Positions 37,001-44,355 of a DNA stretch of 64,000 bases are shown here, one piece after another. The translations under genes were made by a program, and so were the position numbers. The DNA comes from Photorhabdus heterorhabditis (GTDB lineage: Bacteria; Pseudomonadota; Gammaproteobacteria; Enterobacterales; Enterobacteriaceae): NCBI RefSeq assembly GCF_018448905.1, contig NZ_RCWA01000013.1, forward strand, positions 57,978 through 121,977, read 5' to 3'. Numbering within the stretch: position 1 is the stretch's first letter; every line of letters starts with the position of its first letter. The notes beneath the pieces were generated by a model. It made no database searches. It was not told the origin of the DNA and saw only the letters and a list, made by a program, of their open reading frames with translations.

Positions 37001-38929
37001 AGTAGCAACGGCAACAATACTGAAACGGGCAAAATAAGTCGTGCGGGTAAATTCCGTCAGGCCAATGAAAAATTATCCTTCAATTTTGCGGTAGGTGGTC
37101 AGGGTGCGGATATTCAGGTTACAACAGGTAGCTGGAACTTTATGTTCGGTGATCATATTCAATCGATTCTGGATACCAATCTGGGTTCACTGTTTGGTTT
37201 GATGACGCAGCAGTATTCAACAACGGGCATGGCGAAGACAACATTTACCTACACGCTACAAGACTTACCGCGTCAACTTAAAAACAAATTGCTTGGTCGG
37301 TTAGCCAGTGTGAATGCAGATACCACTTTAGCGGATATTTTTGCTGTGGATTACACCCCTGAAGGACAGATTGTTTGCCGTACTGGCGAACCCGTTGATG
37401 GCGAGGCGATTCTGAAAGAAATGCTGGAAGTTATTAACAAGTTTGGTGGTGATCAACTACGTGCTTTCACTGATCCGGATAAATTGATCGATAATTTGAA
37501 ACAGAACGCCGATATGAGTGCGGATAGTATTGAATCATTTTTTGTCACCCACGGGCTAAAAGAGAAAGCGCCTGATGAAAATCGGGAAAAGAGTGTGCTG
37601 GCTGCCATCAACAATAGGAATATTCAGGCGAATGACAAACCAGAGCGTGCATTGGGCTTTAATTCGCTGAATTTGCCTAATCTGTTTGCGACGATATTCA
37701 GCGAAGATAAACAACAAGAGATGAAATCGTTAGTGAGCAATCTGAAAGAAAATCTAACCGCAGATCTGCTCAATATGGAGCAGAAAACGTTTGATTTCTT
37801 GCATAACAGTGGTCATCTGCAAGGGGATAGCGATATCCATGTATCGTTGGGGAACTACAATTTCAACTGGGGCGGTGACGGTAAAGATCTCGGTGCTTAT
37901 CTGGGCGATAACAACAATTTCTGGGGAGGTCGTGGTGATGATGTTTATTACTCAATTGGCACCTCTAACATTTTTACCGGTGGTGAAGGTGATGACTTGG
38001 GCGTTCTGATGGGACGTGAAAATTGGATGTTTGGCGGTAAGGGTGATGATACCGCCGTGGTCGCCGGGCGCATTAACCAGGTATTTATGGGCGAAGGTAA
38101 TGATCAATCCTTTGTCTTTGGTGAAGGTGGCTTTATTGATGCCGGTAATGGACAAGACTATGTTGTCACCTCCGGTAACTATAACCGGGTGGATACTGGT
38201 GAAGATCAGGACTATGCTGTGACCATCGGTAATAACAACCGGGTTGAGTTAGGTGAAGGCAATGACTTTGGCCGAGTGTTTGGTAATGCTAACCGAATTG
38301 ATGGCAACACGGGTGACGATGTCATTAAACTGATGGGCTACCATGCGGTGATTAATGGTGGAGAAGGTGATGATAACCTGATAGCAGCCACCATTTCGAA
38401 ATTCAGCCAGTTTGACGGTGGTGATGGTCAAGATCTGCTGGTTCTGGGGGGATATCAGAACCGCTTCCGGGGCGGGGCAGGCGTAGACAGCTTTGTGGTC
38501 AGCGGTAAGGTGATTGACAGTCAGGTTGATGATATCAATGCAGAAGATATGATTGTCTTTAACGGAATTGATTGGCAAAACCTATGGTTCCAGCGTAGTG
38601 GATACGATTTAGTGTTATCAGTGAACCGTCGTACTCAGGATAAAACGGCTCAGGGACTCTTTGAATCGGTGGGTTCAATCACCTTTAATGATTACTTTAA
38701 TGGTCATCGTGCCAAGATGGTGATTCATATGGAGAATAAAGACTCTTCAGAGCAACGTGAATTCACGGCACTTTCTGATAATGCGGTTGATTCATTAATC
38801 CAGGCAATGAGCGGTTTTGCTCCGACAGCCGGTGATAATGGTTTTATTGAAAGTCTGGATAGTAAGGCGAAAGCGGTCATTACAACAGCGTGGACGGATA
38901 CCGTGATGGGAAAAGGAAAATTTGCCTGA
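28013..38929 (+). CDS. rtxA: MARTX (multifunctional autoprocessing RTX) toxin
   Basis: A 3638-aa secreted toxin, with ATG 28013 following AAAGGACG. Residues 1-650 are glycine-rich A-type repeats of about 20 aa (GAGxxN/GAAGxN), interrupted by two homologous modules near 298-375 and 433-510 (both with TKVVAV...WYKKG). Residues 650-1325 are B-type repeats alternating THVGDG and TKVGDG. The internal part has a jelly-roll-like module (about 1431-1574, NGDFEQGDRGW), an Ala/Glu/Lys coiled coil (1585-1830), and an unassigned effector-like region (about 1950-2550) with VTGASGSTN and FDGGHSVNES. The C80 cysteine protease domain follows (2565-2760; His in IVGHGRDE, Cys in IVGCSL), which on InsP6 binding should cut out the effectors. 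C-terminal repeats end in GGxGDD nonapeptides (about 3271-3504). It is shorter than Vibrio MARTX toxins, fitting a smaller effector payload. Confidence 0.95.
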   Translation: MGKSSNRSTEYFFTGKYYDDNNGNSITAIGVGGEVYAYGGDDDVIVGSLKVDVYHTNGELSVKGASGYTGIRKTGNGGLSFAGAAGTAFIDHTGETGNLYYSGAAGYNKLVRKGLSGDTSFKGAGGYNQLWHETNQGDLYFAGAGVANEIDRTWFNRYQGTQGDVTFNGAGAANNISSRVESGDITLNGIGADNHIVRRGRKGNIILRGAGASNRIERIRHSEDVYEQTQGDITLEGAGGYNKLYSDIAHGNIYFTGAGAYNKITRTGVKNEIEFARAKDIIMTSATVEGRWIEQSQQVTAIKSTIEPDTYLFAFADEVNTKVVAVRLQNNPDTGELRYDSTSWYKKGHHLKNLAAENISVNNGFFPIKYEGAITLSNINLIYRQKNTIQGVEEALLTDKWVTYAGGTNVKAEDVTLNDAKMGGYAIGSDGFKVDVSAVKSNVQPNTYVYAAFLEPYTKVVAVNLKNDPETGKLKYIARAWYKKGNHTDRLVNETFSYPHGYKSIGAGYTLSQLHYDLNVKHDVTDSLTNLEGYSEQDLIKLSRTGGNSAGDIYFNGVGGGNIIISNVTHGNINFTGAGAANVILHNSTFGNTHFEGGGAANVIVKSGEEGDLSFRGAGLANVIVHQSQNGEMDIDAGGAANVLVRVGDGRYLAHLLAYGNISIHKGNGNSRVLMLGGYNTHTQIGDGSADWSGVGGFNVITQAGKGDISSVLLGGANVLTKLGTGDLVSGMLGGANIITHLSDETETSNTTAITFGGANILTKKGKGNALTIMGGGTNVLTHVGDGNTTGIMLGGANILTKVGQGDTTGILFGIGNVLTHVGGGLTLGVMAAAGNIFTKVGDGTSIAAMVGAGNLFTHVGKGDAWALMGGAVNIFTKVGDGNALALMIAAGNVFTHIGDGTSVALMLAKGNIATKVGNGITLSGMIGKANVFTHVGDGNTFAAMIGGANVLTKVGNDMTAALMMGKANIYSHVGNGTSIGLFAGELNVMTKVGDGTTLAAMFGKANIMTHVGDGLTGVLALGEANIVTKVGDDFMGVVAAARANVITHVGDATTAGVLLGKGNILTKVGNGTTVGLLISDMGNVMTHVGNGLTVGFAKGKANIITKVGNGTGINAVWGEANILTHVGDGNRYNFAKGKANIITKVGDKQEVTVVQGAANIITHVGNGDDYTGAWGEANVITKVGDGRNVVLAKGKANIVTQVGKGDSFNALWSEGNIVTKVGDGVQVIAAKGKANITTMAGNGLSVTATQGDLNVNTKVGNGVSVNVAWGKYNVNTTVGDGLNIAVMKGKGNTNIHVGDGLGINAFYARNNVAIKIGNGDFYSFSVAESNKLPSLFENIKQTALGVGGSQAINYLIQGDEANTSGTHQGRGAINLAEVSAIDGFQMDEISPVNSDLNHRLNGAVTAVETPDVGSIESALNRKTRSVSAQNENLIINGDFEQGDRGWQSTNGIEAYGSANTYGLDNAGHGERVSELDVDKNTTIYQDLQDLSEGEVISLSFDFTNRPDAYITQSGMEVFWNGKQIFSTSGDTAKWQNKTLKLTATAGRNRIEFKGTGLNDGIGYIVDNIIARSKNPRETNVVTEHVKQDKAAQNALSDKEKAEKDRQLLEQEKEKQLAAIAKSQSQLELTDQAALNQSGLIQRNAIEAEAQAETDKLISMTQGLDILDNYANYSGQSGNPWRNQFASQFLDHIQDKLNDTKFIAQRKLTNVRQSITDNQQQVKEAVKKSEVGVAQSEQHHASAKQDIAEAQKKAALRKEEALLQQQRAKEAENDANIAHQGAEYRGKRDIAAAASKIAQVQADAKEAKQSDSRPDRTGAGGSGLSGKAYESTGAGETSRYIDPELIPEAEKKFYKGLTEEELQALDGAKQAVDRLQINAGIRAENTRVLTTSKFAKAQSAKAQSDDVVMPTSNSSDELVRKVPRISGINLESLGNDVKIEQKNSAIFESAKFNLLKEGNKLFINPNVRTLRRKRQLSKALTAVRDIFYKTMSHFDEEHVMQFEQALSHWQQSNSKEFALRISQVNLIRFRMGRMMEHLQAQRAESAGVLGIAVAPQHVERLNQRVIFDGTGRIVGLQGSVTQDEINQLVKWKITPLTRKNSTAEREAPKTESESLIVFMSRLEAANIPEAGPLIERARELWLTGQVTSQETIRLFNDAVSQLHAYPELHGLVLSLQADAHREKSTTQYIDNLFGRRFDSELAHTLVKTASPDVIAASRRIGQFLVQEFELYMQSTSGSTEHDRQIAIRMQAFAEKIKKDIRPWFSRVPELTTFLQKPTFDNFKIMMTKVDNGFEMIKIPFLAVKMSNTDGMGLHLSQWKAEADIFYRDEVYKARSTSSKLTNMADVTYKVKLSEQQTNDYGIALPYQPSGDQYEDFLYGRKVAAGRILTPGQETALERNALVQGHSVVTGASGSTNIMVHLNNYIASQDPTFSQEQAYLNTLVFLVFDGGHSVNESLVVYKALQETGDERRQVLQNYTASYRDLMDIAGDKGELWINQALNSAFEKTQHLYRENTPEREQNDSSVDALQALSGKNKTSELVSGYQHKNRDTVKNSLQKRGDREMRFGGQIIIQMENDPIVEKAALNLAGKHPDYSVIVKFDSDGKYHVIYGDPDSLSGKLRWQIVGHGRDESEHNNTRLSGYSADELAIKLKQFSQNFEPAGKPDRISIVGCSLISDDKRNGFAYRFITALDEQGIRSDVSARRSEVAVDATGRKFTRDKKNQWVNKLDDNKLVLRWNEQGELTTTTEKLRRGVAESDINLARVGYTDADSVAKGAIADNHHIFTAPGKHKNRIEISSNPQSDKPLSYTGNIQVNVGDGEFTAVNWGTSNVGIKVGTGGFKSLAFGDNNVMVHIGDGESKHSVNLGGYQALEGAQMFIGNRNVSFNRGRSNDLIVMMDKSIPTPPLVNPFDGAVRITGVLKSIARSSEEGNWLTAQERQWTLSGAKKFVQDMSGLDQTSSVDYKTLADLDSQHERSSRGLKSDTEAALNKKYHQWLSSNGNNTETGKISRAGKFRQANEKLSFNFAVGGQGADIQVTTGSWNFMFGDHIQSILDTNLGSLFGLMTQQYSTTGMAKTTFTYTLQDLPRQLKNKLLGRLASVNADTTLADIFAVDYTPEGQIVCRTGEPVDGEAILKEMLEVINKFGGDQLRAFTDPDKLIDNLKQNADMSADSIESFFVTHGLKEKAPDENREKSVLAAINNRNIQANDKPERALGFNSLNLPNLFATIFSEDKQQEMKSLVSNLKENLTADLLNMEQKTFDFLHNSGHLQGDSDIHVSLGNYNFNWGGDGKDLGAYLGDNNNFWGGRGDDVYYSIGTSNIFTGGEGDDLGVLMGRENWMFGGKGDDTAVVAGRINQVFMGEGNDQSFVFGEGGFIDAGNGQDYVVTSGNYNRVDTGEDQDYAVTIGNNNRVELGEGNDFGRVFGNANRIDGNTGDDVIKLMGYHAVINGGEGDDNLIAATISKFSQFDGGDGQDLLVLGGYQNRFRGGAGVDSFVVSGKVIDSQVDDINAEDMIVFNGIDWQNLWFQRSGYDLVLSVNRRTQDKTAQGLFESVGSITFNDYFNGHRAKMVIHMENKDSSEQREFTALSDNAVDSLIQAMSGFAPTAGDNGFIESLDSKAKAVITTAWTDTVMGKGKFA

Positions 38930-39438
38930 TTAATTTCGCTATAAGATAAGTAAAAAAGTTGTCGTAAAGTAGATAGCATACTTAAATTAAAGGATAACCA
39001 ATAGGTTGTTATTGAGTATGCTATTGAATCTCCTGTTCATTGAATATACCTGTTATCTTTCAAGTTGCCTCTTTGTTGGCTGCGTTCACTTGCCGCCGCG
39101 CTGCAACTTGAAATCTATTGGGTATAAATTAAAGCAGGATTGACGGCAATATTTGACGAGTTTGACGTTGAACTGAGGGAACGGAGTGACCGATAATTTT
39201 ACACGTTTCTCTCGATGAGATTTGTTATTGCTCTCCTTATGGATATCCGTTGGTAAAAGCTGTGAAAAATGATAACCATAAATCTAAAGGGTAGGGAAAA
39301 TATTACAAGATATTTATTTTAATATTCCCCCTAAATTCCCCCCAAGAAAACCAAACTATTATATGAAAATAACACCAACCTATTTAATATAATATATTTT
39401 GCTGATTGAAACCGTACTGTGATTAAATAAATATAAAT
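38930..39438. other. Intergenic region after rtxA
   Basis: About 500 bp between the converging rtxA and LemA-operon genes. It holds a short ERIC copy (39045-39126). I see no gene and no obvious rtxA terminator apart from the hairpin the ERIC copy itself can form. Confidence 0.6.
39045..39126 (-). repeat. ERIC element, short form (82 bp)
   Basis: Reverse-oriented 82-bp variant (tatacctgttatctttc ... attgggtata), 115 bp after the rtxA stop, lacking the inner 45 bp of the 127-bp form. Confidence 0.88.
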
Positions 39439-39882
39439 TTATTTTTTCCGCTTTTTTTTCTTTTTTTTCTTTTTCTTCACCTTGCTTTTATTTTCAGTTT
39501 CAGTTTCAGTTTTAGTTTCGGTTTCCGGATGTCGCTGACGTATGGCTCCAAACTGTCCAGCTAGTTTAAGAACCGCTTTTTTATTGATAAACCAAAAAGA
39601 CAGACAGGCCGTCTGGACAACAATTAGGCTCCAAAACAGGCGGATAATATCTTTTGTGAAGGTTAAATAGATGACAGCGACACAGAGTAAATTGATAAAG
39701 ACAGAGGTTAATAAACTGATAGCCAGTGTTTGAATAACCTGGCTAATTCCCCGCGTATAGATAAAGGGACTTAGGCAGAGTATCATACCTATAGGGCCAA
39801 AAATCGCAATGGTTATTAAAATACCGTGGTTACTACGGATAGCATCAACAAATCCGAATAAATCAAATGGAATGGTAAACAT
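39439..39882 (-). CDS. Small membrane protein with poly-lysine tail
   Basis: A 147-aa protein with three hydrophobic segments (about 20-42, 49-72 and 80-97), followed by a soluble tail containing TETKTETETE and a C-terminal run of nearly unbroken lysines ending KRKK. It is the last gene of the LemA operon, starting five bases after the preceding stop. The tail is encoded by long A-rich runs (T runs on the plus strand at 39450-39475) that could vary by slippage. I do not recognise the family. A strongly basic tail could contact membrane phospholipid or nucleic acid; that is speculation. Confidence 0.6.
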   Translation of the reverse strand: MFTIPFDLFGFVDAIRSNHGILITIAIFGPIGMILCLSPFIYTRGISQVIQTLAISLLTSVFINLLCVAVIYLTFTKDIIRLFWSLIVVQTACLSFWFINKKAVLKLAGQFGAIRQRHPETETKTETETENKSKVKKKKKKKKKRKK

Positions 39883-39887
39883 GGACT

Positions 39888-40424
39888 TTATCCTTGCATA
39901 GGTTTCAGCATCGAACTGGGTTTATATCTTAATATCCGGGCAAAAATTATATTGGGAAACTGCCTGATACCCATATTGTAAAGGGCAACGCTTTTATTAA
40001 AGAATTCACGTCTGTCTGCAATCTGATTTTCCAGCAGAGTAATCTGCGCTTGCAAATGTTGAAAAGTCGGTTGACTGATTAGGGTCGGATAATTCTCTGC
40101 CAGCATCAGCAATAACGACAACTGATGTTCTAATGCATTACCTATCTTCACTTTTTCATCGATTATTTTTGTACCGAGATAATTTTTCCTGACTGCTGAT
40201 AGTTGCAGAAAGAATGATTTTTCATGGATCATTGCCTGTTCCGCGATTGTGATAAGCTGTGGAATTAAATCAGCCTGCTTTTTCAGTAAAACATCAATAT
40301 TAGCGAATGCTTTATCCCGGTATTTTTTTAGCATGACAATTTTATTAAAAATCCCCAGAAGATAACGAACCGTGACAAGCAGAATAATGGCTAGAATAAG
40401 AAAAGAGAGAATATATTTATCCAT
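39888..40424 (-). CDS. LemA-family protein (second copy)
   Basis: A 178-aa protein: one N-terminal membrane helix (YILSFLILAIILLVTVRYLLG) then a helical-bundle domain with LKKYRDKAFANIDVLLKKQADLIPQL and AENYPTLISQPTFQHLQAQI, and the late SVALYNMGIRQFPNIIFA, all LemA hallmarks. I chose the ATG at 40424 because it is preceded by AGAGA and gives a normal LemA N-terminus; the frame extends 14 codons upstream into the preceding gene. LemA proteins are membrane-anchored with an external or periplasmic bundle, and their role is poorly defined. Confidence 0.85.
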   Translation of the reverse strand: MDKYILSFLILAIILLVTVRYLLGIFNKIVMLKKYRDKAFANIDVLLKKQADLIPQLITIAEQAMIHEKSFFLQLSAVRKNYLGTKIIDEKVKIGNALEHQLSLLLMLAENYPTLISQPTFQHLQAQITLLENQIADRREFFNKSVALYNMGIRQFPNIIFARILRYKPSSMLKPMQG

Positions 40425-40434
40425 TGCTATATCT

Positions 40435-41487
40435 CTAAAATAACCATTGCAATAACGGAGATTCACGATAAAAAACCGTTAAATGATGAGAGTGATATTT
40501 ATAGGGAACAGTCAGAATAAAGGCAATTAATATTGCTGCACTAATGACGGTAATCGCAAGATTACGGCGCATTGGTGCAACTTCATTCCAGGTTTCTAAA
40601 TATCTCGTCGAAGTAATCCCCAGTAATTGATGAGGAGCGGTCTGAGTAATAACAACCTGATCGTCTTTTTCAACCGCTGTACCAATAATGAGATATTCTT
40701 CATCTGGAAATAACAGGTATTCTTGGTAAGATATGGAATTGGTTTCATAATTCTGATAAGAAGAAAAATTCACAAATGTCAGCGTCTCTGGTGTTGCCTC
40801 AATACAGACTGATCCTGAATCATCGGTTAAAGTGAACTGACTGATTTTTTCTTCCGAATGGCGCAGAGAATAACGTTTGCTGCCTTCAGAATCCCTGCTG
40901 ACATCATATTCATAATAACGATAACCATAGCATAACTTTTTACTCAGTGGACTTTTGAATTGTTTTCCATTTGTTATTTTTCCTTCTATTTCCACCAGAC
41001 CCATAGCGATTGAACGGATTTTTGATGTGGGTAAAATCTGTTGAAATTTAAGGAAGTTATTTTTCGGTGTTGTTTTCAGTCGGCTAGATATAAACAGTAG
41101 GACAAGTAAACCAAATAAGGCATAGGGTGAAACAAAAAAGGCAATTAAGAAAATGACAAAAACCGACGAGCCTAAAATCACTTTCCAGGTTACCTTGCTG
41201 GCGGATTCACCGGACTGTCGGGCTTGTTTGTAACGTCTTGCGGCACTTTTTCCGAATGAAATGATGATTATCGGGATCATTATGGCAAGGATAAAAAGAA
41301 AGGTGCAAAAAAATATATAGAAAAATGACTTAAAAGGATCATCGAAATAGCAAACTGTGCTGGTAACGATCAATGCGGATAAAGGAATGGAAAGCCAGTG
41401 GAGGCGTTTAAATCCCACCACTTCTTTTAAAAGGAAGTCAATGAGATAGATTAATATGCAGGAGAAAGCAAAAATAAAAAAGGCCAT
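40435..41487 (-). CDS. GIDE-domain membrane protein
   Basis: A 350-aa membrane protein. Four hydrophobic segments occupy the first 135 residues and one more sits near 310-330. Between them is a beta-rich domain (about 165-300): VEIEGKITNGKQFKSPLSKKLCYGYRY..., then ISQFTLTDDSGSVCIEA, then PDEEYLIIGTA. This arrangement resembles the GIDE domain (Pfam 'E3 ubiquitin ligase' PF12483), named from mitochondrial MUL1; bacterial versions lack a RING finger, and none is visible here. Bacterial GIDE proteins commonly neighbour LemA, as here with LemA genes on both sides. The role is probably in the membrane or envelope; no enzymatic activity is implied. Confidence 0.65.
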   Translation of the reverse strand: MAFFIFAFSCILIYLIDFLLKEVVGFKRLHWLSIPLSALIVTSTVCYFDDPFKSFFYIFFCTFLFILAIMIPIIIISFGKSAARRYKQARQSGESASKVTWKVILGSSVFVIFLIAFFVSPYALFGLLVLLFISSRLKTTPKNNFLKFQQILPTSKIRSIAMGLVEIEGKITNGKQFKSPLSKKLCYGYRYYEYDVSRDSEGSKRYSLRHSEEKISQFTLTDDSGSVCIEATPETLTFVNFSSYQNYETNSISYQEYLLFPDEEYLIIGTAVEKDDQVVITQTAPHQLLGITSTRYLETWNEVAPMRRNLAITVISAAILIAFILTVPYKYHSHHLTVFYRESPLLQWLF

Positions 41488-41523
41488 GGTTCAAATTACC
41501 TATCACAGGATTTATCATCTGAC

Positions 41524-42090
41524 TTATTTAAACTTGATGCCGTCATAGGCTTTTTCTTCCTGACGGATTTCTAATAAAGGTAGTTCCTGATAATGGAACA
41601 TGTGGGCAAAAATCAGATCAGGAAATAGATAAATTGCCGTATTATACTCCGTTACTGCATCATTGAACATTTCACGACGATGAGCAATTTTATTTTCTAG
41701 ATCTGCCACTGCTGTTTGCAACTGTGAAAACTGGGAACCTGAAATCAGTGTCGGATAATTTTCGGCGATGGCGAGTACAGAGCGGAATGCATTGGTCATT
41801 TCATTGGAAGCTTTGATTTTATCTGTGAGGGTATCGGCATTAAAATATCCCTGTCGTGCATCACTTAACCGAGTGAAAATATCACGCTCATGTTCCATGG
41901 ACTTTTCCAGTAATGTCACAAGCTGCGGGATCTGTTCAGCACGCTGTTTTAAAATAACATCGATATTGGCAAATGTATTGTCTGTCTGTTTTTTCAAGGC
42001 AACCAGACGGTTATAAATTGTGATCCCCCAGCCGATAAGTCCTATAGCAATGACGGAGATAATAATGGTGGTTATTGTCATTTTTTTCAC
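41524..42090 (-). CDS. LemA-family protein (first copy)
   Basis: A 188-aa LemA protein with an N-terminal membrane helix (TIIISVIAIGLIGWGITIY) and the family blocks NRLVALKKQTDNTFANIDVI, PQLVTLLEKSMEHE, AENYPTLISGSQFSQLQ and FNDAVTEYNTAIYLFPDLIFA. The first codon is GTG at 42090; an in-frame ATG three codons later (42081) is an alternative. It opens a four-gene leftward operon (LemA, GIDE, LemA, small membrane protein), with short gaps throughout. The two LemA proteins share the same plan but differ widely in sequence, so they are old paralogues. Confidence 0.9.
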   Translation of the reverse strand: MKKMTITTIIISVIAIGLIGWGITIYNRLVALKKQTDNTFANIDVILKQRAEQIPQLVTLLEKSMEHERDIFTRLSDARQGYFNADTLTDKIKASNEMTNAFRSVLAIAENYPTLISGSQFSQLQTAVADLENKIAHRREMFNDAVTEYNTAIYLFPDLIFAHMFHYQELPLLEIRQEEKAYDGIKFK

Positions 42091-42293
42091 AAAGGTTCAG
42101 ATATATATTATCCAGTTTAATTCATGGTGGATTGAATTATCAAGTGCAACGCTATGTTTATCTAACGTAACTCGTCAAAAATGACTTTTGGCTGTTTAAT
42201 TCCCAAAGTATTTTCGTGGCTTGTCGTTCAGTAATTCTTGATATCGGGGATATGGAAGGATAATTTACCACGGGGTATGTGCCTTGGTAGTGA

Positions 42294-42603
42294 CTAATCA
42301 ATTGATAATTGAGGGAGAAGGGAATATTGGATAGCTGTTTTTGACATTTCCCAGAGACCCATTATCAGAAAAATATCAGGAATATCCCTACGGAGTGCTT
42401 CATTACCAAGTAGTCGGTCAACGCGTTTAATTTTATGTTTGACGTAAACATGTCCTGGTAAAAAAACGCCCAATACTGGTTAACGTAAGAGAAGCACCAT
42501 TAATCAAAGCTATGGTGGCATCGATTAATGCATTCTGACGATATTTATGAAACGGCGCTAAGGAATCTTTGAAAAAGTTATGACAGACTTTACGTGCAGG
42601 CAT
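42294..42603 (-). pseudogene. IS10/IS4-like transposase remnant
   Basis: From ATG 42603 the frame begins MPARKVCHNFFKDSLAPFH and continues to TLTSIGRF, then breaks at a run of seven Ts (minus strand; A run at 42460-42466). In the next frame it resumes LPGHVYVKHKIKRVDRLLGN, which resembles IS10 transposase (LPTKxxTKHNIKRxDRLLGN). Deleting one T joins the two halves perfectly. Similarity then fades and the frame stops at 42294. Only about the first 100 residues of a 400-aa transposase remain. Confidence 0.7.
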
Positions 42604-42751
42604 AGCAGTGACCTTATTGACTTGGTGGGATAATCAGTAGATCACACAACGCTATGTCTGTCTATTTTCTGGGGATTCCTCAGCGCATAGCGGGTGGTTT
42701 TATGTTTAAGAAGCTGACGCTACTTAAACTGGCTAAAGCCACAATAACATT

Positions 42752-42775
42752 CCCCACCTAATACATTAGGCGGGG
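42752..42775 (-). terminator. Possible terminator after the MFS gene
   Basis: An 11-bp stem with one mismatch, 25 bp after the MFS stop codon, but without a T tract on the minus strand. Confidence 0.3.
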
Positions 42776-42799
42776 AAATAAAGCCCGAGGGCAAAGCAT

Positions 42800-44011
42800 T
42801 TATATCAAAGAGCTTGCTGAACTTTTGGAACGAGTCAGCCAGAAATCTAATATTGTCAATGAAATACCGATAACCAATCCTATCGATAACACAATCATGG
42901 CTGCGGGGGGACCTCCCTTTGCCAGTCCTATCATCGCTAATGGTACCAAGCTCAAAATGCCCAGATTATTGAACGTTTCTGCAAAGGCCAGAACCATACC
43001 TTTATTAGCACTTGCTCTTGTCACCAAAACCACTGTACTTGAAGGTGCTCCAGCACCAAGCGCAATTCCCCAAAATATCAAACATCCCAATGAGCCGAAG
43101 AGTGTAATTGGAACGAGCATAAAAACTGAGATCACACCAGTTAGTAGCAGACTGACAACGACTAAAGTCGCTTCTTCTCGACCGCAAAGCTTGCGAAGCC
43201 CACCAGCTGAGATATTCCCTATCCCCAGACCGGTGCCAAAGGCTATAACAGTCAAACCGATTTCGGTTGGGCCAAATCCGTACCGTTGACGTAAAACTTC
43301 TCCCGACAGAAGAAAAGCAGAGACACCGGCACCATTCCAGGCCCCTTTTGCAATGAGTGGCCTGACAATCGACCATTGCCGAAACCAGATTAATTGCCGG
43401 CTTATAAGCTCTTTTGACGCAATGTGTGTCGGAAGACAGTAAAACCCTGCGATAAATGTGACGGTGCAGCCAAGCGAGCTAAATAAAAATGGTGCTTGCC
43501 AACTAATGAGGTCAGTAAGTATTCCCGCTAAGGCTGGGCCAAATGCAATACCGAAAGTCATGCCAAGCATAACGACTCCCATTGCTCCAGCCTGGCAGTT
43601 ATAAGGAACGATATCGGCGATCAAGGCAAATACTGTCGGTATGATGACCGCTGATGCTATACCGCCAAAAATCCGCAGTGCGACTGCGATTTCAAGCGTG
43701 GGTGCAAAAATGATAGCAAGACCATCTACGGCAAAAAACAATAAGGAACCTAGAAGTAATCTGCTCCGATTAACTCGATCTGAAAAATATCCGAGTACGG
43801 GGGCTGCCAGAGCATAGGAAAATGCATAACCAGACACTAGCCAGGATGCTCCGACGGTGGTCGTCTCAAAGGCTATTGCCAGAGGGGTAAGCATAGACGA
43901 TAACATGAATTCGGTCGCACCGACGAGGAATATGGTGACTGAAAGGATAAATAAAAACGTATAGTTTGTATTCTGTCCTAAAGTTGATGGATATTGAATT
44001 TTTCTGTTCAT
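42800..44011 (-). CDS. MFS drug/metabolite exporter (DHA1 type)
   Basis: A 403-aa transporter with twelve membrane segments. The opening FLFILSVTIFLVGATEFMLSSMLTPLAIAF, motif A-like GYFSDRVNRSRLLLGSLL (about 73-90) and motif C-like GMTFGIAFGPALAGIL are typical of the DHA1 drug:H+ antiporter branch (NepI/AraJ-like). It would export a small molecule using the proton gradient. The start is preceded by CGGAG. It stands alone between the transposase remnant and an unrelated membrane-protein gene, so there is no contextual hint of substrate. Confidence 0.85.
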   Translation of the reverse strand: MNRKIQYPSTLGQNTNYTFLFILSVTIFLVGATEFMLSSMLTPLAIAFETTTVGASWLVSGYAFSYALAAPVLGYFSDRVNRSRLLLGSLLFFAVDGLAIIFAPTLEIAVALRIFGGIASAVIIPTVFALIADIVPYNCQAGAMGVVMLGMTFGIAFGPALAGILTDLISWQAPFLFSSLGCTVTFIAGFYCLPTHIASKELISRQLIWFRQWSIVRPLIAKGAWNGAGVSAFLLSGEVLRQRYGFGPTEIGLTVIAFGTGLGIGNISAGGLRKLCGREEATLVVVSLLLTGVISVFMLVPITLFGSLGCLIFWGIALGAGAPSSTVVLVTRASANKGMVLAFAETFNNLGILSLVPLAMIGLAKGGPPAAMIVLSIGLVIGISLTILDFWLTRSKSSASSLI

Positions 44012-44355
44012 AAAATCAATTTAACTCCGTATGCATATAGGTTTATTTTATATATTTCTTGTGATAAAGCGTGATGAACCGGTAATGCAGAAAAGCTATT
44101 GTGAAAACGCAGAGGGAAGGACGTGTTAAGCCAGTTTAGATAGGATAGTGTAAGTATTAGGTACTACGAAAGCTGATAGGGAAAGTGAGGGTAATAAAAT
44201 TGTTAGTTAGTATACCGGACAAAAAAGCTAGCAAGAAATTACTTTGTGAGATTGGGTATTTGATGCTCTCTATCTGATTAGTTGGGTGTTAAATAAATTG
44301 TCACACCTAATATCTATAGAGAGCAAGCTGTAGTGGTCTAATAAAGCCCCTGAGT
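44012..44355. other. Intergenic region with imperfect hairpin
   Basis: A 344-bp divergent spacer. An imperfect inverted repeat (gctctctat at 44265-44273 and atagagagc at 44316-44324, with further partial pairing inside) lies 30 bp before the next gene and could be a regulatory hairpin or a MITE remnant. Confidence 0.4.

Larger units (their letters stand above)
42091..42799. other. Intergenic region with transposase remnant
   Basis: About 700 bp holding the IS10-like remnant (42294-42603) and, near its right end, a hairpin at 42752-42775 (ccccacctaat against attaggcgggg). The rest, including 42100-42290, has no intact frame and is probably also decayed mobile DNA. Confidence 0.5.
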
